A stretch of DNA of 21,871 nt from Bacteroidales bacterium UBA1182 (lineage in GTDB: Bacteria; Bacteroidota; Bacteroidia; Bacteroidales; Bacteroidaceae): positions 1 through 21,871 of the forward strand of contig DBYQ01000092.1 in the NCBI GenBank assembly GCA_002310015.1, written 5' to 3'. Below, in pieces: positions 1 through 8,091 of this stretch; positions within the stretch are counted from its first letter, which is position 1, and every line of letters begins with the position of its first letter. A program made the translations under genes and the position numbers. Below the pieces are notes generated by a model, which saw nothing but the letters and a program-made list of their open reading frames with translations, was not told the origin of the DNA and searched no databases.

Positions 1-15
1 TCTCGTATGCTCCAC

Positions 16-74
16 ATGCAAAAAGGTCGCCGATGGCGGCCTTTTTGTATATGGAGCATGTGTTCCTTTTTTTA
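16..74. repeat. 59-bp terminator-containing direct repeat, copy 1
   Basis: This stretch is repeated 112 bp downstream at 128-186 with only two mismatches that I can see (47 and 51 against 159 and 163). It contains a strong hairpin at 20-46 (AAAAAGGTCGCC, loop GAT, GGCGGCCTTTTT) with A- and T-rich flanks, so it can terminate transcription in both directions. An outer inverted pair ATGCTCCA (7-14) and TGGAGCAT (52-59) extends the stem. The copy ends in the same seven Ts and TTA that, in copy 2, hold the stop codon of the minus-strand gene. Confidence 0.85.
20..46. terminator. Bidirectional intrinsic terminator hairpin
   Basis: A 12-bp stem with one G-T wobble and a three-base GAT loop, preceded by five As and followed by five Ts. 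It probably serves a gene to the left of the window, or is a spare copy of the terminator at 132-158. Confidence 0.7.
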
Positions 75-127
75 GTTTCCTTTCGGAAACAGGCGGCCTA
101 CGGCCGATTCGGGACTAGCCCTCATTA
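75..127. other. Spacer with two small hairpins between the terminator copies
   Basis: GTTTCC/GGAAAC with loop TTTC (75-90) and CGGCC/GGCCG with loop TAC (about 94-106) lie between the two terminator repeats. No coding sequence is visible. They look like remnants of structured repeats, but nothing here assigns a role. Confidence 0.4.
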
Positions 128-186
128 ATGCAAAAAGGTCGCCGATGGCGGCCTTTTTCTATGTGGAGCATGTGTTCCTTTTTTTA
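128..186. repeat. 59-bp terminator-containing direct repeat, copy 2
   Basis: Second copy of the repeat at 16-74. Its last three bases (184-186) are the stop codon of the minus-strand gene, so the duplicated unit includes the very end of a coding sequence plus its terminator. This suggests either a duplication of that 3' end or a related gene lying just left of the window. Confidence 0.85.
132..158 (-). terminator. Terminator of the YD-like repeat gene
   Basis: The hairpin lies 26 bp past the stop codon on the minus strand: AAAAAGGCCGCC, loop ATC, GGCGACCTTTTT. It is the same hairpin as at 20-46. Confidence 0.75.
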
Positions 187-3100
187 TCTTACAAGTATCT
201 TGATTGTCTTGGCGTTTACTGAGATGTAGTAGATGCCGGGAGCTACTGATGTCGTTACTGAGCCTGTTCCGGTAGCTACGCTACTGCCTGATCCGGTGAA
301 TATGCGAATCACAGCATCGTCAACTGATACCACGCTGATTCCGCCATCAAATACGCTGATATCGACATTGTCAGCAAAGTCAACAGTAATATCATCAATT
401 CCATCCCATACAGAGTAATCAAATGTTAGCTCAATTGAACAATCAGATATCCACGATGCCCCTTGATACTTATCTAATATCATGAGCTTTCTTTCAATGT
501 TCAAGTCACGTCTGTAATCCGTAATTTCTGTTGTGCGATAATCAAGTTCCCACTTGGATGCACTGTTATCCCACAGTGAACTGACAACGGTTCTTGTGCT
601 GTTAAAATCTGTTTCTTCTTCCTGTACAGACTTTTTGAGTGTTCCCACCCAACATTTGCCAGTCATATCCCATTCGTACCTGGACGTTTCATAACCATCA
701 TCCCAATAACGGTATTCACTCTTACGTCTTCCTACCCAACACCATTCATCCACATCCCAATAATAATATGCGCTCATGTTTACTTCAATACTGTCCTTAT
801 CAAAGTAGTAAGAGTACTCATTTTTATAATTGCCACGCCACTCCTGTTTACCGGAATCCCATACGTACTCCTCATTGCATTCTAATTCATCAACATAGGT
901 GTAGGTTCTTTTAGTGTCATAAGACCAGCCGCCAAAAGCATCAGGTGCATAACTGATTGTCTGAGTCATTTCTCCTGAAGCATCATACTCATATTCCGCC
1001 TTATAGGAGCCAACCCATCCCCACACGTTGTCATCCCAATAATATTCCGCAGACATGAGCATGTTGCCCTGACTGTCATATTCACTTTCACTCCTTTCAT
1101 AATAACCTCGCCAATCCTTTCTTTCATAATCCCAACGGTATTCGGCATAAAGTGTAGTATTACCGTTAAAAGGATCAACAGCCCTCTCTTCCTTGTAACT
1201 GCCTACCCATTCTGAATCAGAACTGTCCCAATAATAACTGGCATTCATTATAACTTTACCATAAGCGTCATATTCACGCTCATACTTATCTTCACCAATC
1301 CAAATCAATGTATCACCATAGTAGCCATAAGAACGGTAATATGATTCAAAGTAGATAATCCTGCCTTCTGAGTCCAAACCCTTTATCTCCTTGCTATAGG
1401 GCCGCCAGCTGTTATAGTATGAGTTCCAATCATATCCTACATAAGTAACCAGACCTGTTACATCATCATAAATGAACTCCTCCTTGGAGCTGGGAATCCA
1501 TTTATACTCACTTACACCTGTTTCATCGTCATAAACTTCAATATATACGCTCTCTGTATAATCCAAGATACGTCCATCTATTGTAGTACTGGCTGTTTTC
1601 TTTTTCTTCAGCATCAGCTCACCATTCTCTCTTTCATATGAATAGAGACTCGACAACTCACCAGACTCTGTATATGCATATTCAGACTTTTCATTTATAT
1701 ACCAGTCTGAAAGGAAAGTATCATAATTATAATTGACGTATAAAATAATATTACCAGCCTCATTATATACATATTCCTCCTTAAAAGTGTTATACCAAGT
1801 CCCGTCATACAACTCCATCCTTTCCTCTCCGCTCTTTAATCCGCCTTCAGAATAAGTAAAGAGATCTTTCTGCCCATAGCTCCAGGCTGATCTAAGGGTA
1901 TCCCAGGTATAATAATCCTCTCTACACATAGTGCGGCCTTCGCTGTCTCTCCATGTCTGTGATAAAGAACTAGGTATCCACACGGTAGCATTATTATTCT
2001 CATCATACTCACCGTAATAGTTGGCATCATAGTAACAGAAGCCTGACTCATCATAAGATTGCTCTCTCTTATTACTGCCTATCCACGTTTTGTAGGTTGA
2101 ATCCCAGCCATAGTATTCCGACAGGATATTTCTACCACTATCATCATACATATTTATATCCATTTCACGTCCAACCCATTCCTGGTTCTCCGAATCCCAA
2201 TAGTAATAAGCTGACATGGTTTTATGACCGTTTTCATCATATTCTGATTCGTTTCGGGAACCGTATGACCATGTATCCAGTGTTTGATCCCAGTCTGATC
2301 TGCTAGCCTCATAAATAGTTCTGCCTTGTGAATCATATTGATATTCGGTGGTTGACTCACAAACAAAGTAGCCTTCATAGTTCCGTGACCAATAATCCAC
2401 ATACGAAGTAAATCTTTCCACTGTGCTATCGTTCAAAGAATAATATCGGACTCTGTATTCATAACCTATTGACTCACGCGTCAGGATAATACCGTTATTA
2501 TACTTTTCACTCAATATCTGGTCACCATATTCATTGTAATCATATCTCCACTCATCAGAAAGATACCATTCCACTCCCCTACGATAAAATTCCCTGCTGG
2601 AAGTTATCATGAGGCTGGGGTTTTCTTTCCCCTTAAATGACCTCAGATCATAATCGTACTCTGTTTTATAAAGGGCTGTCCATTCAAGAGAGCCATCACT
2701 GTCAATACGGGATAATATACAATCGATTTTATATTTTCTGGGCAGTGTCAAATACTCACTTGCAGTTGCCGGCAAGCCAAGTTCCTCATATGTATAATAA
2801 GCATATTCCGTTCTATTTGCCCCACCGACCAAAGACATCGGATATGTTTCAAACTGATTCAATGAATCAGGTCTGTAAAAATCGATATTCCAATCAGCAC
2901 ACCGCAATGTATCACCTATGTAATCATGTCCATTCATGCTGACAAGATAGAATGCAGCAAATAGCGTATCATAGGCGTATTGTTCACCACGAACATAATT
3001 ATCAGCAGAATTATATATGCGCACAGTCTTTCGGTTCAACTCCCAATCCTGTAAGCCGGAATTCCAAGACCAATTAGTTTCAGTTTTCTTTGTTCCGCCG

Positions 3101-3963
3101 TTATACTCTTCTGTCAGATATGAGTATTTCTCATATCCATACCATGCAGTGTCATACTCACTGTAATACATCTCTTCATAGTGATGCACTCCATCCTTAC
3201 CGGTATAGTCTGTTTCCTTATAATTGGGCATCCAATATCCATTTCCGTCATTATCACCCCTATAATAAAAATAGGTTTTGGAAACCAGATTGTCAGACCC
3301 ATATTCATACTCTATCTTGCGGTAAGGAACAAGCACCACAATTTGCCTACCTGTAACAGAATCCACTAAATAATGATCTGTATATTGGATTGTACTCAAC
3401 GGACGGTCCTCATTGTCAAAATCTGATTTCACATCACAATCCTCTTTCCAATTGCCATCCTCACTCCTATAACCGGTTACACGATACACTGTTTCTCCGT
3501 CATAATAGATTGTTTTGCTGTTGCTCAAATCAACCCGTTCGCCTGTAATGGGGTCTAAATAGTAGTAACATCTCTCTTCCAGGTCATCAGTATTGATTGA
3601 AGTATAATTAAAAACTGCATCAGCAGGTACTTTCATATTCCACTCAGAATCTACAAGAACCACTCCATCCACATTTTTGACACTACCTTCACTCCTGACT
3701 AACTTACCGTTGGAATCATAAGTATATTCAATCCGGCCTATCTTCTGGGAAACACCATTTTTTTTGTAAATGTAATCTCCGCCTGAAAGAGAGAGACCGG
3801 CAAAGGCCTGGAAGGGCTGATCCATCTGATTCTGGTGATACACCCCACTACCCTTTGAACCTGAAGTTACAGACATCGTGTTGTTAATGACAGTATTTTC
3901 TGCTCCGGCATACATAGTCCAAGATGCGAGCACAATAACGAAAAGAAGTAGATTTTTCCTCAT
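184..3963 (-). CDS. Large secreted YD-like repeat protein with T9SS-like tail
   Basis: A 1259-residue protein of unknown function. The N-terminus is a clear signal peptide (MRKNLLLFVIVLASW, probable cleavage after YAGA near residue 21). Most of the chain is a degenerate repeat of about 31-36 residues built on the pattern YYYWDs....WVG..K.EY.YD..G, with Trp in WD and WVG and the YD..G turn as the clearest landmarks. The final ~73 residues (about 1187-1259) look like a Por/T9SS C-terminal sorting domain, ending in GIYYISVNAKTIKILVR. YD repeats are known from Rhs and teneurin shells, but I see no Rhs core boundary motif and no C-terminal toxin. Inference: a beta-rich protein exported by Sec and type IX secretion to the surface or medium. 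It stands alone, divergent from the lipoprotein gene, with its own terminator. The start is the first Met before the signal peptide. Confidence 0.85.
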   Translation of the reverse strand: MRKNLLLFVIVLASWTMYAGAENTVINNTMSVTSGSKGSGVYHQNQMDQPFQAFAGLSLSGGDYIYKKNGVSQKIGRIEYTYDSNGKLVRSEGSVKNVDGVVLVDSEWNMKVPADAVFNYTSINTDDLEERCYYYLDPITGERVDLSNSKTIYYDGETVYRVTGYRSEDGNWKEDCDVKSDFDNEDRPLSTIQYTDHYLVDSVTGRQIVVLVPYRKIEYEYGSDNLVSKTYFYYRGDNDGNGYWMPNYKETDYTGKDGVHHYEEMYYSEYDTAWYGYEKYSYLTEEYNGGTKKTETNWSWNSGLQDWELNRKTVRIYNSADNYVRGEQYAYDTLFAAFYLVSMNGHDYIGDTLRCADWNIDFYRPDSLNQFETYPMSLVGGANRTEYAYYTYEELGLPATASEYLTLPRKYKIDCILSRIDSDGSLEWTALYKTEYDYDLRSFKGKENPSLMITSSREFYRRGVEWYLSDEWRYDYNEYGDQILSEKYNNGIILTRESIGYEYRVRYYSLNDSTVERFTSYVDYWSRNYEGYFVCESTTEYQYDSQGRTIYEASRSDWDQTLDTWSYGSRNESEYDENGHKTMSAYYYWDSENQEWVGREMDINMYDDSGRNILSEYYGWDSTYKTWIGSNKREQSYDESGFCYYDANYYGEYDENNNATVWIPSSLSQTWRDSEGRTMCREDYYTWDTLRSAWSYGQKDLFTYSEGGLKSGEERMELYDGTWYNTFKEEYVYNEAGNIILYVNYNYDTFLSDWYINEKSEYAYTESGELSSLYSYERENGELMLKKKKTASTTIDGRILDYTESVYIEVYDDETGVSEYKWIPSSKEEFIYDDVTGLVTYVGYDWNSYYNSWRPYSKEIKGLDSEGRIIYFESYYRSYGYYGDTLIWIGEDKYEREYDAYGKVIMNASYYWDSSDSEWVGSYKEERAVDPFNGNTTLYAEYRWDYERKDWRGYYERSESEYDSQGNMLMSAEYYWDDNVWGWVGSYKAEYEYDASGEMTQTISYAPDAFGGWSYDTKRTYTYVDELECNEEYVWDSGKQEWRGNYKNEYSYYFDKDSIEVNMSAYYYWDVDEWCWVGRRKSEYRYWDDGYETSRYEWDMTGKCWVGTLKKSVQEEETDFNSTRTVVSSLWDNSASKWELDYRTTEITDYRRDLNIERKLMILDKYQGASWISDCSIELTFDYSVWDGIDDITVDFADNVDISVFDGGISVVSVDDAVIRIFTGSGSSVATGTGSVTTSVAPGIYYISVNAKTIKILVR

Positions 3964-4149
3964 AACACTATGATTATAAATATTTTAACCAGGGGATTTA
4001 TATAATTCAAACCCATCAAACAGTCCTCTCACTTACAAAAATATTAAAAAAAATATAAATCATATACTTATTTATTGTTTATATTCGCCCCATGCAACAG
4101 CATTAGCCTTTCAAGTATGAATATGTTTAACTTTCAATAATTTGTGATT
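3964..4149. promoter_or_regulatory. AT-rich divergent intergenic region
   Basis: This 186-bp gap between two divergently transcribed export genes must hold both promoters. It is strongly AT-rich (runs of A and T around 4040-4080). I found no full TTTG/TAnnTTTG pair. TAACTTTC near 4129 and TATATTCG near 4079 each miss the plus-strand -7 consensus by one base, so no promoter is assigned. No small gene is evident. Confidence 0.4.
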
Positions 4150-6591
4150 ATGAAAAAAGTTACATTCCTTTTGGCTCTGGCTGCAGCGTTCACGCTCAAC
4201 CTCACCTTCACATCATGTGATGAGAAAGAAAACCTTGACAAAGAGCAGGCCGGCGATATCATCAAAGCCTACTTGCCGATAGAGTATGCAAACAAGCAAG
4301 TTGCTGCATGGTACATGCTTACTGACCAGAGCGACAACAAGACAAAGATTGAAGCGGTATTTCTCTTTACAGACAGTACTCTGGCAGTTACCAAAGTCAA
4401 GTTTTATTCACAAGCCGATGGCCGCAAACCAGAATACGATATAAACGCTACCGGTAGGTATAAGATCAAAGAAGGAGACTACACTACCGGCAAGGCAGAC
4501 GTCATCACCAGTGGCGGAGAAGCATTTGAAGTTAACATCAAAAACGGAATACTGTATGCCATGGATGAGGAGTTCACAAAAATGAGCAATTCATTATTAC
4601 CATCAGCATATAATCCCAATGGCGGTGGCAACAACAATCAAGGCGGTGGCAACAACCAAGGTGGTGACAAGGACTTGAAAGCCTACTTGCCGATAGAGTA
4701 TGCAAACAAGCAAGTTGCTGCATGGTACATGCTTACTGACCAGAGCGACAACAAGACAAAGATTGAAGCGGTATTTCTATTCACAGACAGCACTCTGGTA
4801 GTTACCAAAGTCAAGCTTTATTCAGAATCTGACGGCCGCAAGCCAGAATACGATATAAACGCTACCGGTAGGTATAAGATTACTGAGGGAGACTTCACTA
4901 CCGGTAAGGCAGATGTCATCACCAGTGGAGGAGAAGCATTTGAGGTTAACATCCAAAACGGAAAGCTGTATGCCATGAATGAGGTGTTTACAAAAATGAG
5001 CAACGCATTAATCCCTTCACCATATAATCCCAATGGCGGTGGCAACAACCAAGGTGGTGACAACGACATGCCCCCCTTCTTCCCAAAGTCATATGCCGAC
5101 AAGAACATATCGGCATGGTACTCATCTTCCGAATCTGAAGCGGCGCAGGGATATGTATTTAATAATACATCGTCAATCTATTTCTTTGAAGACAATACAT
5201 TTGTTACTACCCTTAACACGTCAACATCCAGTCAGCATGGTCAACATAGTGATCGTCTGATAACAGCAGAAGGTTCCTATCAGGTAATTGAGGGTAACTT
5301 TACCACAGGTAAGATTATCATTACAGATGGTAAGAATAGCATGACCGTTGAAATCCAGAACGGACAGTTGAAGATTAAAGATACAGAGACTCCTGAAGTG
5401 TTTATATATTCCAAGCAGGATAATTCCAAACTCCCCCAGCCATCTGATCCCACGGAAAACGGCAACCAAGGTGGTGGCGATCTGGACGAACAGGGACCGG
5501 CTTTCTTCCCGACCACATTTGACATCAATAATGTTGTTGCATGGTACTCATATACTGAGTCGGAACCTATGGAAACAAGAGTTGAAGCTGTATTCCTGTT
5601 GAATAACGATACTGTGTTAGTTACTGAGCATAAGATATTTGAACAAAGTATACAAATGCCCGATGATCGTAATATTTTTGTTATAGGTTCATACACCCTT
5701 TCTGGCAACTATGACAATGGTACCGCGGATGTAACCATTATTGATGGATATTATTTTCAAAAGGGAAGTAAGAAAAACATAACCATTACTAATGGTAATC
5801 TTGTAGTGGAATATGACAACAATTCGGTGTACACAAGGCGTGACCTCAAGGATCTTCCTGAACCCCTTGAGCCCAGAAACCAGGGTGGTAACGGCCAGGG
5901 CGGTAACGGCCAGGGCGGTGGTGATGACGTTACCGGTAATTCAATCTATGGTACATGGATAGATGATCTGGCAAATCCCTACGGCACACTAACCCTTAAT
6001 TCAAACGGCACGGGTACAATGTGGGATGAGGATTTCGATTTCACCTACAAGAACGATACTCTTGTCTATGACCAGGAGTCCAAATATGTGATTACCATAG
6101 ATGGAGATGTCATGACCTGGGCATATATCGATGAAGAATACGGCATGATGGAGCCACAAGTATGGTACAGGTCCAACGCCACATTTGATAAACAAGTTTC
6201 AACAGGCCGCTGGAATGGATTAATGGGTGAGGACGGGTCCGATTGTGGAATAGTTTATTTCTTTTATGAAAACGAGGTCGAATTTTACATCATTGCCTGG
6301 GGTGAACAGTTCAAGGGCTCATTCACCCATGAAGGAGGTATCATCAACTTCAATCTCAGAGAAGGCTATAACGCAAGGATTGGCCAAGAAGGGAGCTGGA
6401 GCTGGAAAGCAGGCAATCTTGACCCTGAGACACTTCGACTCACTGAAGGTTATGAATGGCGGCAGATGGACAACGAGGTCTTAAGTGAGCGCAAGCAAGA
6501 ATTAGAAAAATTCACTTTTGCTTTAGTATCTGACGTCAAAGCATACGGAAGTCTATTTAGCCAGACCATGACCATAGTAAAAGCCAAATAA
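4150..6591 (+). CDS. Lipoprotein with four tandem beta-rich repeat domains
   Basis: An 813-residue lipoprotein of unknown function. I start it at the ATG at 4150, giving MKKVTFLL and a lipobox TSC with Cys23; a GTG two codons upstream is less likely. The residues after Cys23 (DEKEN) are acidic, resembling Bacteroidetes surface-export signals, so surface display is plausible. Four related domains begin near residues 39, 177, 307 and 449, each starting PIEYA, FPKSYA or FPTTFD and carrying a .AWY motif, separated by Gly/Asn/Gln linkers such as GGGNNNQGGGNNQGG. The first two are nearly identical (about 13 differences over ~118 residues). The last ~220 residues (from ~594) hold two lipocalin-like segments starting GTWIDD and GRWNG. 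Domain folds are inferred from patterns only. A strong terminator follows at 6606-6648. Confidence 0.85.
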   Translation: MKKVTFLLALAAAFTLNLTFTSCDEKENLDKEQAGDIIKAYLPIEYANKQVAAWYMLTDQSDNKTKIEAVFLFTDSTLAVTKVKFYSQADGRKPEYDINATGRYKIKEGDYTTGKADVITSGGEAFEVNIKNGILYAMDEEFTKMSNSLLPSAYNPNGGGNNNQGGGNNQGGDKDLKAYLPIEYANKQVAAWYMLTDQSDNKTKIEAVFLFTDSTLVVTKVKLYSESDGRKPEYDINATGRYKITEGDFTTGKADVITSGGEAFEVNIQNGKLYAMNEVFTKMSNALIPSPYNPNGGGNNQGGDNDMPPFFPKSYADKNISAWYSSSESEAAQGYVFNNTSSIYFFEDNTFVTTLNTSTSSQHGQHSDRLITAEGSYQVIEGNFTTGKIIITDGKNSMTVEIQNGQLKIKDTETPEVFIYSKQDNSKLPQPSDPTENGNQGGGDLDEQGPAFFPTTFDINNVVAWYSYTESEPMETRVEAVFLLNNDTVLVTEHKIFEQSIQMPDDRNIFVIGSYTLSGNYDNGTADVTIIDGYYFQKGSKKNITITNGNLVVEYDNNSVYTRRDLKDLPEPLEPRNQGGNGQGGNGQGGGDDVTGNSIYGTWIDDLANPYGTLTLNSNGTGTMWDEDFDFTYKNDTLVYDQESKYVITIDGDVMTWAYIDEEYGMMEPQVWYRSNATFDKQVSTGRWNGLMGEDGSDCGIVYFFYENEVEFYIIAWGEQFKGSFTHEGGIINFNLREGYNARIGQEGSWSWKAGNLDPETLRLTEGYEWRQMDNEVLSERKQELEKFTFALVSDVKAYGSLFSQTMTIVKAK
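4264..5049 (+). repeat. 414-bp in-frame tandem duplication within the lipoprotein gene
   Basis: The segment from 4264 reappears at 4678, exactly 414 bp (138 codons) later, with long runs of identical DNA (for example the first ~100 bases). The unit includes one domain and its Gly/Asn-rich linker; the linker of the second copy is shorter. This is a recent duplication and could change copy number by homologous recombination without breaking the frame. Confidence 0.85.
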
Positions 6592-6605
6592 CACGTTGGC
6601 AGATT

Positions 6606-6648
6606 AAAAAAACGAGCAAAAGGGGGCTGTCCCCCTTTGCTCGTTTTT
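6606..6648 (+). terminator. Terminator of the lipoprotein gene, REP-like in shape
   Basis: A-rich start, then CGAGCAAAAGGGGG, loop CTGT, CCCCCTTTGCTCG (one bulged A), then TTTTT. A strong intrinsic terminator 15 bp past the stop codon. Its CAAAAGGGG arm and size resemble the 41-bp REP-like hairpins elsewhere in the window. Confidence 0.85.
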
Positions 6649-6651
6649 GTT

Positions 6652-6659
6652 TACCTTTG
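6652..6659 (+). promoter_or_regulatory. Candidate -7 promoter box of mnmA
   Basis: TACCTTTG matches the Bacteroidetes -7 consensus TAnnTTTG and sits 4 bp before the mnmA ATG, implying a leaderless or nearly leaderless mRNA. I see no well-spaced -33 TTTG (the nearest upstream TTTG are too close), so this is only suggestive. Confidence 0.4.
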
Positions 6660-6663
6660 CAGC

Positions 6664-8049
6664 ATGAAAGTGTGCGTAGGTCTTTCAGGAGGAGTAGATT
6701 CCAGTGTGGCGGCTCTGTTGCTCAAGCAGCAGGGGTATGATGTGTTTGCCATGTTCATGCAGAACTGGCATGACACAGAGGGCACGCTGCATGGTGACTG
6801 TGAATGGGAGGAGGACCGCCTTGTGGCTGAGATGGTGGCCAAGAAGATAGGCATACCCTTCCATTTTGTTGACCTGAGCGATGAGTACCGCCGCCGTGTG
6901 GTTGATTACATGTTCTCAGAGTATGAGCAGGGCCGCACCCCTAACCCCGATGTACTCTGCAACCGCGAGATAAAGTTCGATGCATTCCTGGACGCAGCCC
7001 TTAAACTTGGAGCCGACATGGTGGCCACCGGGCACTACTGCCGCAAGGCGGAATTTACGGATGCTGACGGAAAAACGGTATATCGGATATTTGAGGGTAC
7101 AGATCCAGGCAAGGACCAGAGCTATTTCCTGTGCCAGCTCAATCAGGAGCAACTGTCACGCGCATTGTTCCCCATCGGCCACCTGCTCAAGAAAGAGGTG
7201 CGTCAGATAGCGGCCGATGCCGCCCTGCCATCGGCCACCAAGAAAGACTCGCAGGGTATCTGTTTTGTGGGCAAAGTAGATCTGCCGGAGTTCCTCAAGC
7301 AGAAACTCAAAAGCGTACAAGGCAACATTGTTGAGGTCTATCCGGATTTCTATACTGACAATCCGCACTACAAGTTCCAGCAGGAGACACTCTCAAGCCT
7401 CACTGTGGGCGGTGTGCAGGCCAATCTTGTAACCGGTTACATAAGTGAGGACAAGTGTACCGATACGCTCAGCTCCAACCACTATGACCCCGCCAGGATT
7501 GCAGCACTGGATGATGAAACTTTAGAGCGTCTGGCCACCCCCTACCGCTACGATTCAATCAAATTCATAACAGAAACCTACCGTTCCGGCCGCAAGCACG
7601 TCAAGAAGACACGCTTCAAGGCCAACCCATGGGGCAAGATAATAGGCACTCATGACGGCGCGCAGTTCTTTACCATCGGTCAACGCCATGGTCTGAATGT
7701 GGGTGGGCATGATGATTCATTGTTTGTAATTGCCACAGACATAGAGAACAACGTGGTTTATGCCGGCGAGGGACACACCCACCCCGGCCTGTCACGCAGT
7801 TGCCTCAAGATATCCGGCAGCCAGATCCATTGGATACGCCCTGACCTCACAATGCAGAACGGTGAGGTGCGCCGTTACCGCGTTCGCATCCGATACCGCC
7901 AGCCTCTGCAGGATGCCTGGCTTATTCAGCGCCCCGCCGGCCTATTCATCCTCTTTGATGAGCCCCAGCGCGGCATCACGCCCGGACAGTTTGCCGTCTG
8001 GTATGCCCCGGACGATGAAATGCTGGGCTCTGGAGTAATTGAGAATTGA
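6664..8049 (+). CDS. mnmA: tRNA-specific 2-thiouridylase MnmA
   Basis: MnmA inserts sulfur at C2 of the wobble uridine in tRNAs for Lys, Glu and Gln, using ATP and a persulfide donor in the cytoplasm. Seen here: the PP-loop GLSGGVDSS at residues 6-14, the catalytic Cys99 in NPDVLCN and Cys200 in SQGICFVGK, and the conserved GQRHGLNVGG. I choose the ATG at 6664 (461 residues); the longer reading from a TTG at 6637 runs through the upstream terminator. The usual length is about 360-390 residues; the extra sequence lies at about 212-320, between the second Cys segment and GAQFFTIGQR. The last codons and the TGA stop lie inside a heptad repeat array. Whether a second mnmA exists cannot be seen from this window. 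Confidence 0.95.
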   Translation: MKVCVGLSGGVDSSVAALLLKQQGYDVFAMFMQNWHDTEGTLHGDCEWEEDRLVAEMVAKKIGIPFHFVDLSDEYRRRVVDYMFSEYEQGRTPNPDVLCNREIKFDAFLDAALKLGADMVATGHYCRKAEFTDADGKTVYRIFEGTDPGKDQSYFLCQLNQEQLSRALFPIGHLLKKEVRQIAADAALPSATKKDSQGICFVGKVDLPEFLKQKLKSVQGNIVEVYPDFYTDNPHYKFQQETLSSLTVGGVQANLVTGYISEDKCTDTLSSNHYDPARIAALDDETLERLATPYRYDSIKFITETYRSGRKHVKKTRFKANPWGKIIGTHDGAQFFTIGQRHGLNVGGHDDSLFVIATDIENNVVYAGEGHTHPGLSRSCLKISGSQIHWIRPDLTMQNGEVRRYRVRIRYRQPLQDAWLIQRPAGLFILFDEPQRGITPGQFAVWYAPDDEMLGSGVIEN

Positions 8050-8062
8050 CAATTGAAAATTG
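8035..8062 (+). repeat. Heptad repeat array at the mnmA stop codon
   Basis: Four 7-bp units (GTAATTG, AGAATTG, ACAATTG, AAAATTG). The mnmA stop TGA (8047-8049) is formed from one unit and the last four codons (V-I-E-N) fall within the array. No terminator hairpin or inverted arm accompanies this copy, unlike the arrays near 11.6 and 16.1 kb. Confidence 0.8.
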
Positions 8063-8091
8063 AGAGGTGATATAAATTTAAAGACAAACAT

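Noticed and set aside
184..3963. Rhs/polymorphic toxin with YD repeats
   Set aside because: No Rhs core boundary motif, no variable C-terminal toxin and no immunity gene downstream; the C-terminus is a T9SS-like tail.
4144..4149. GTG start for the lipoprotein
   Set aside because: The ATG two codons later gives a normal lipoprotein signal (MKKVTFLL) and is the commoner start.
5280..5708. Open frame on the minus strand, 142 codons
   Set aside because: Lies fully inside the lipoprotein gene and encodes no recognisable domain; it shadows the repeat coding strand.
6637..6663. Longer mnmA start from TTG
   Set aside because: It would translate half of the upstream terminator hairpin; the PP-loop N-terminus MKVCVGLSGG fits the ATG at 6664.
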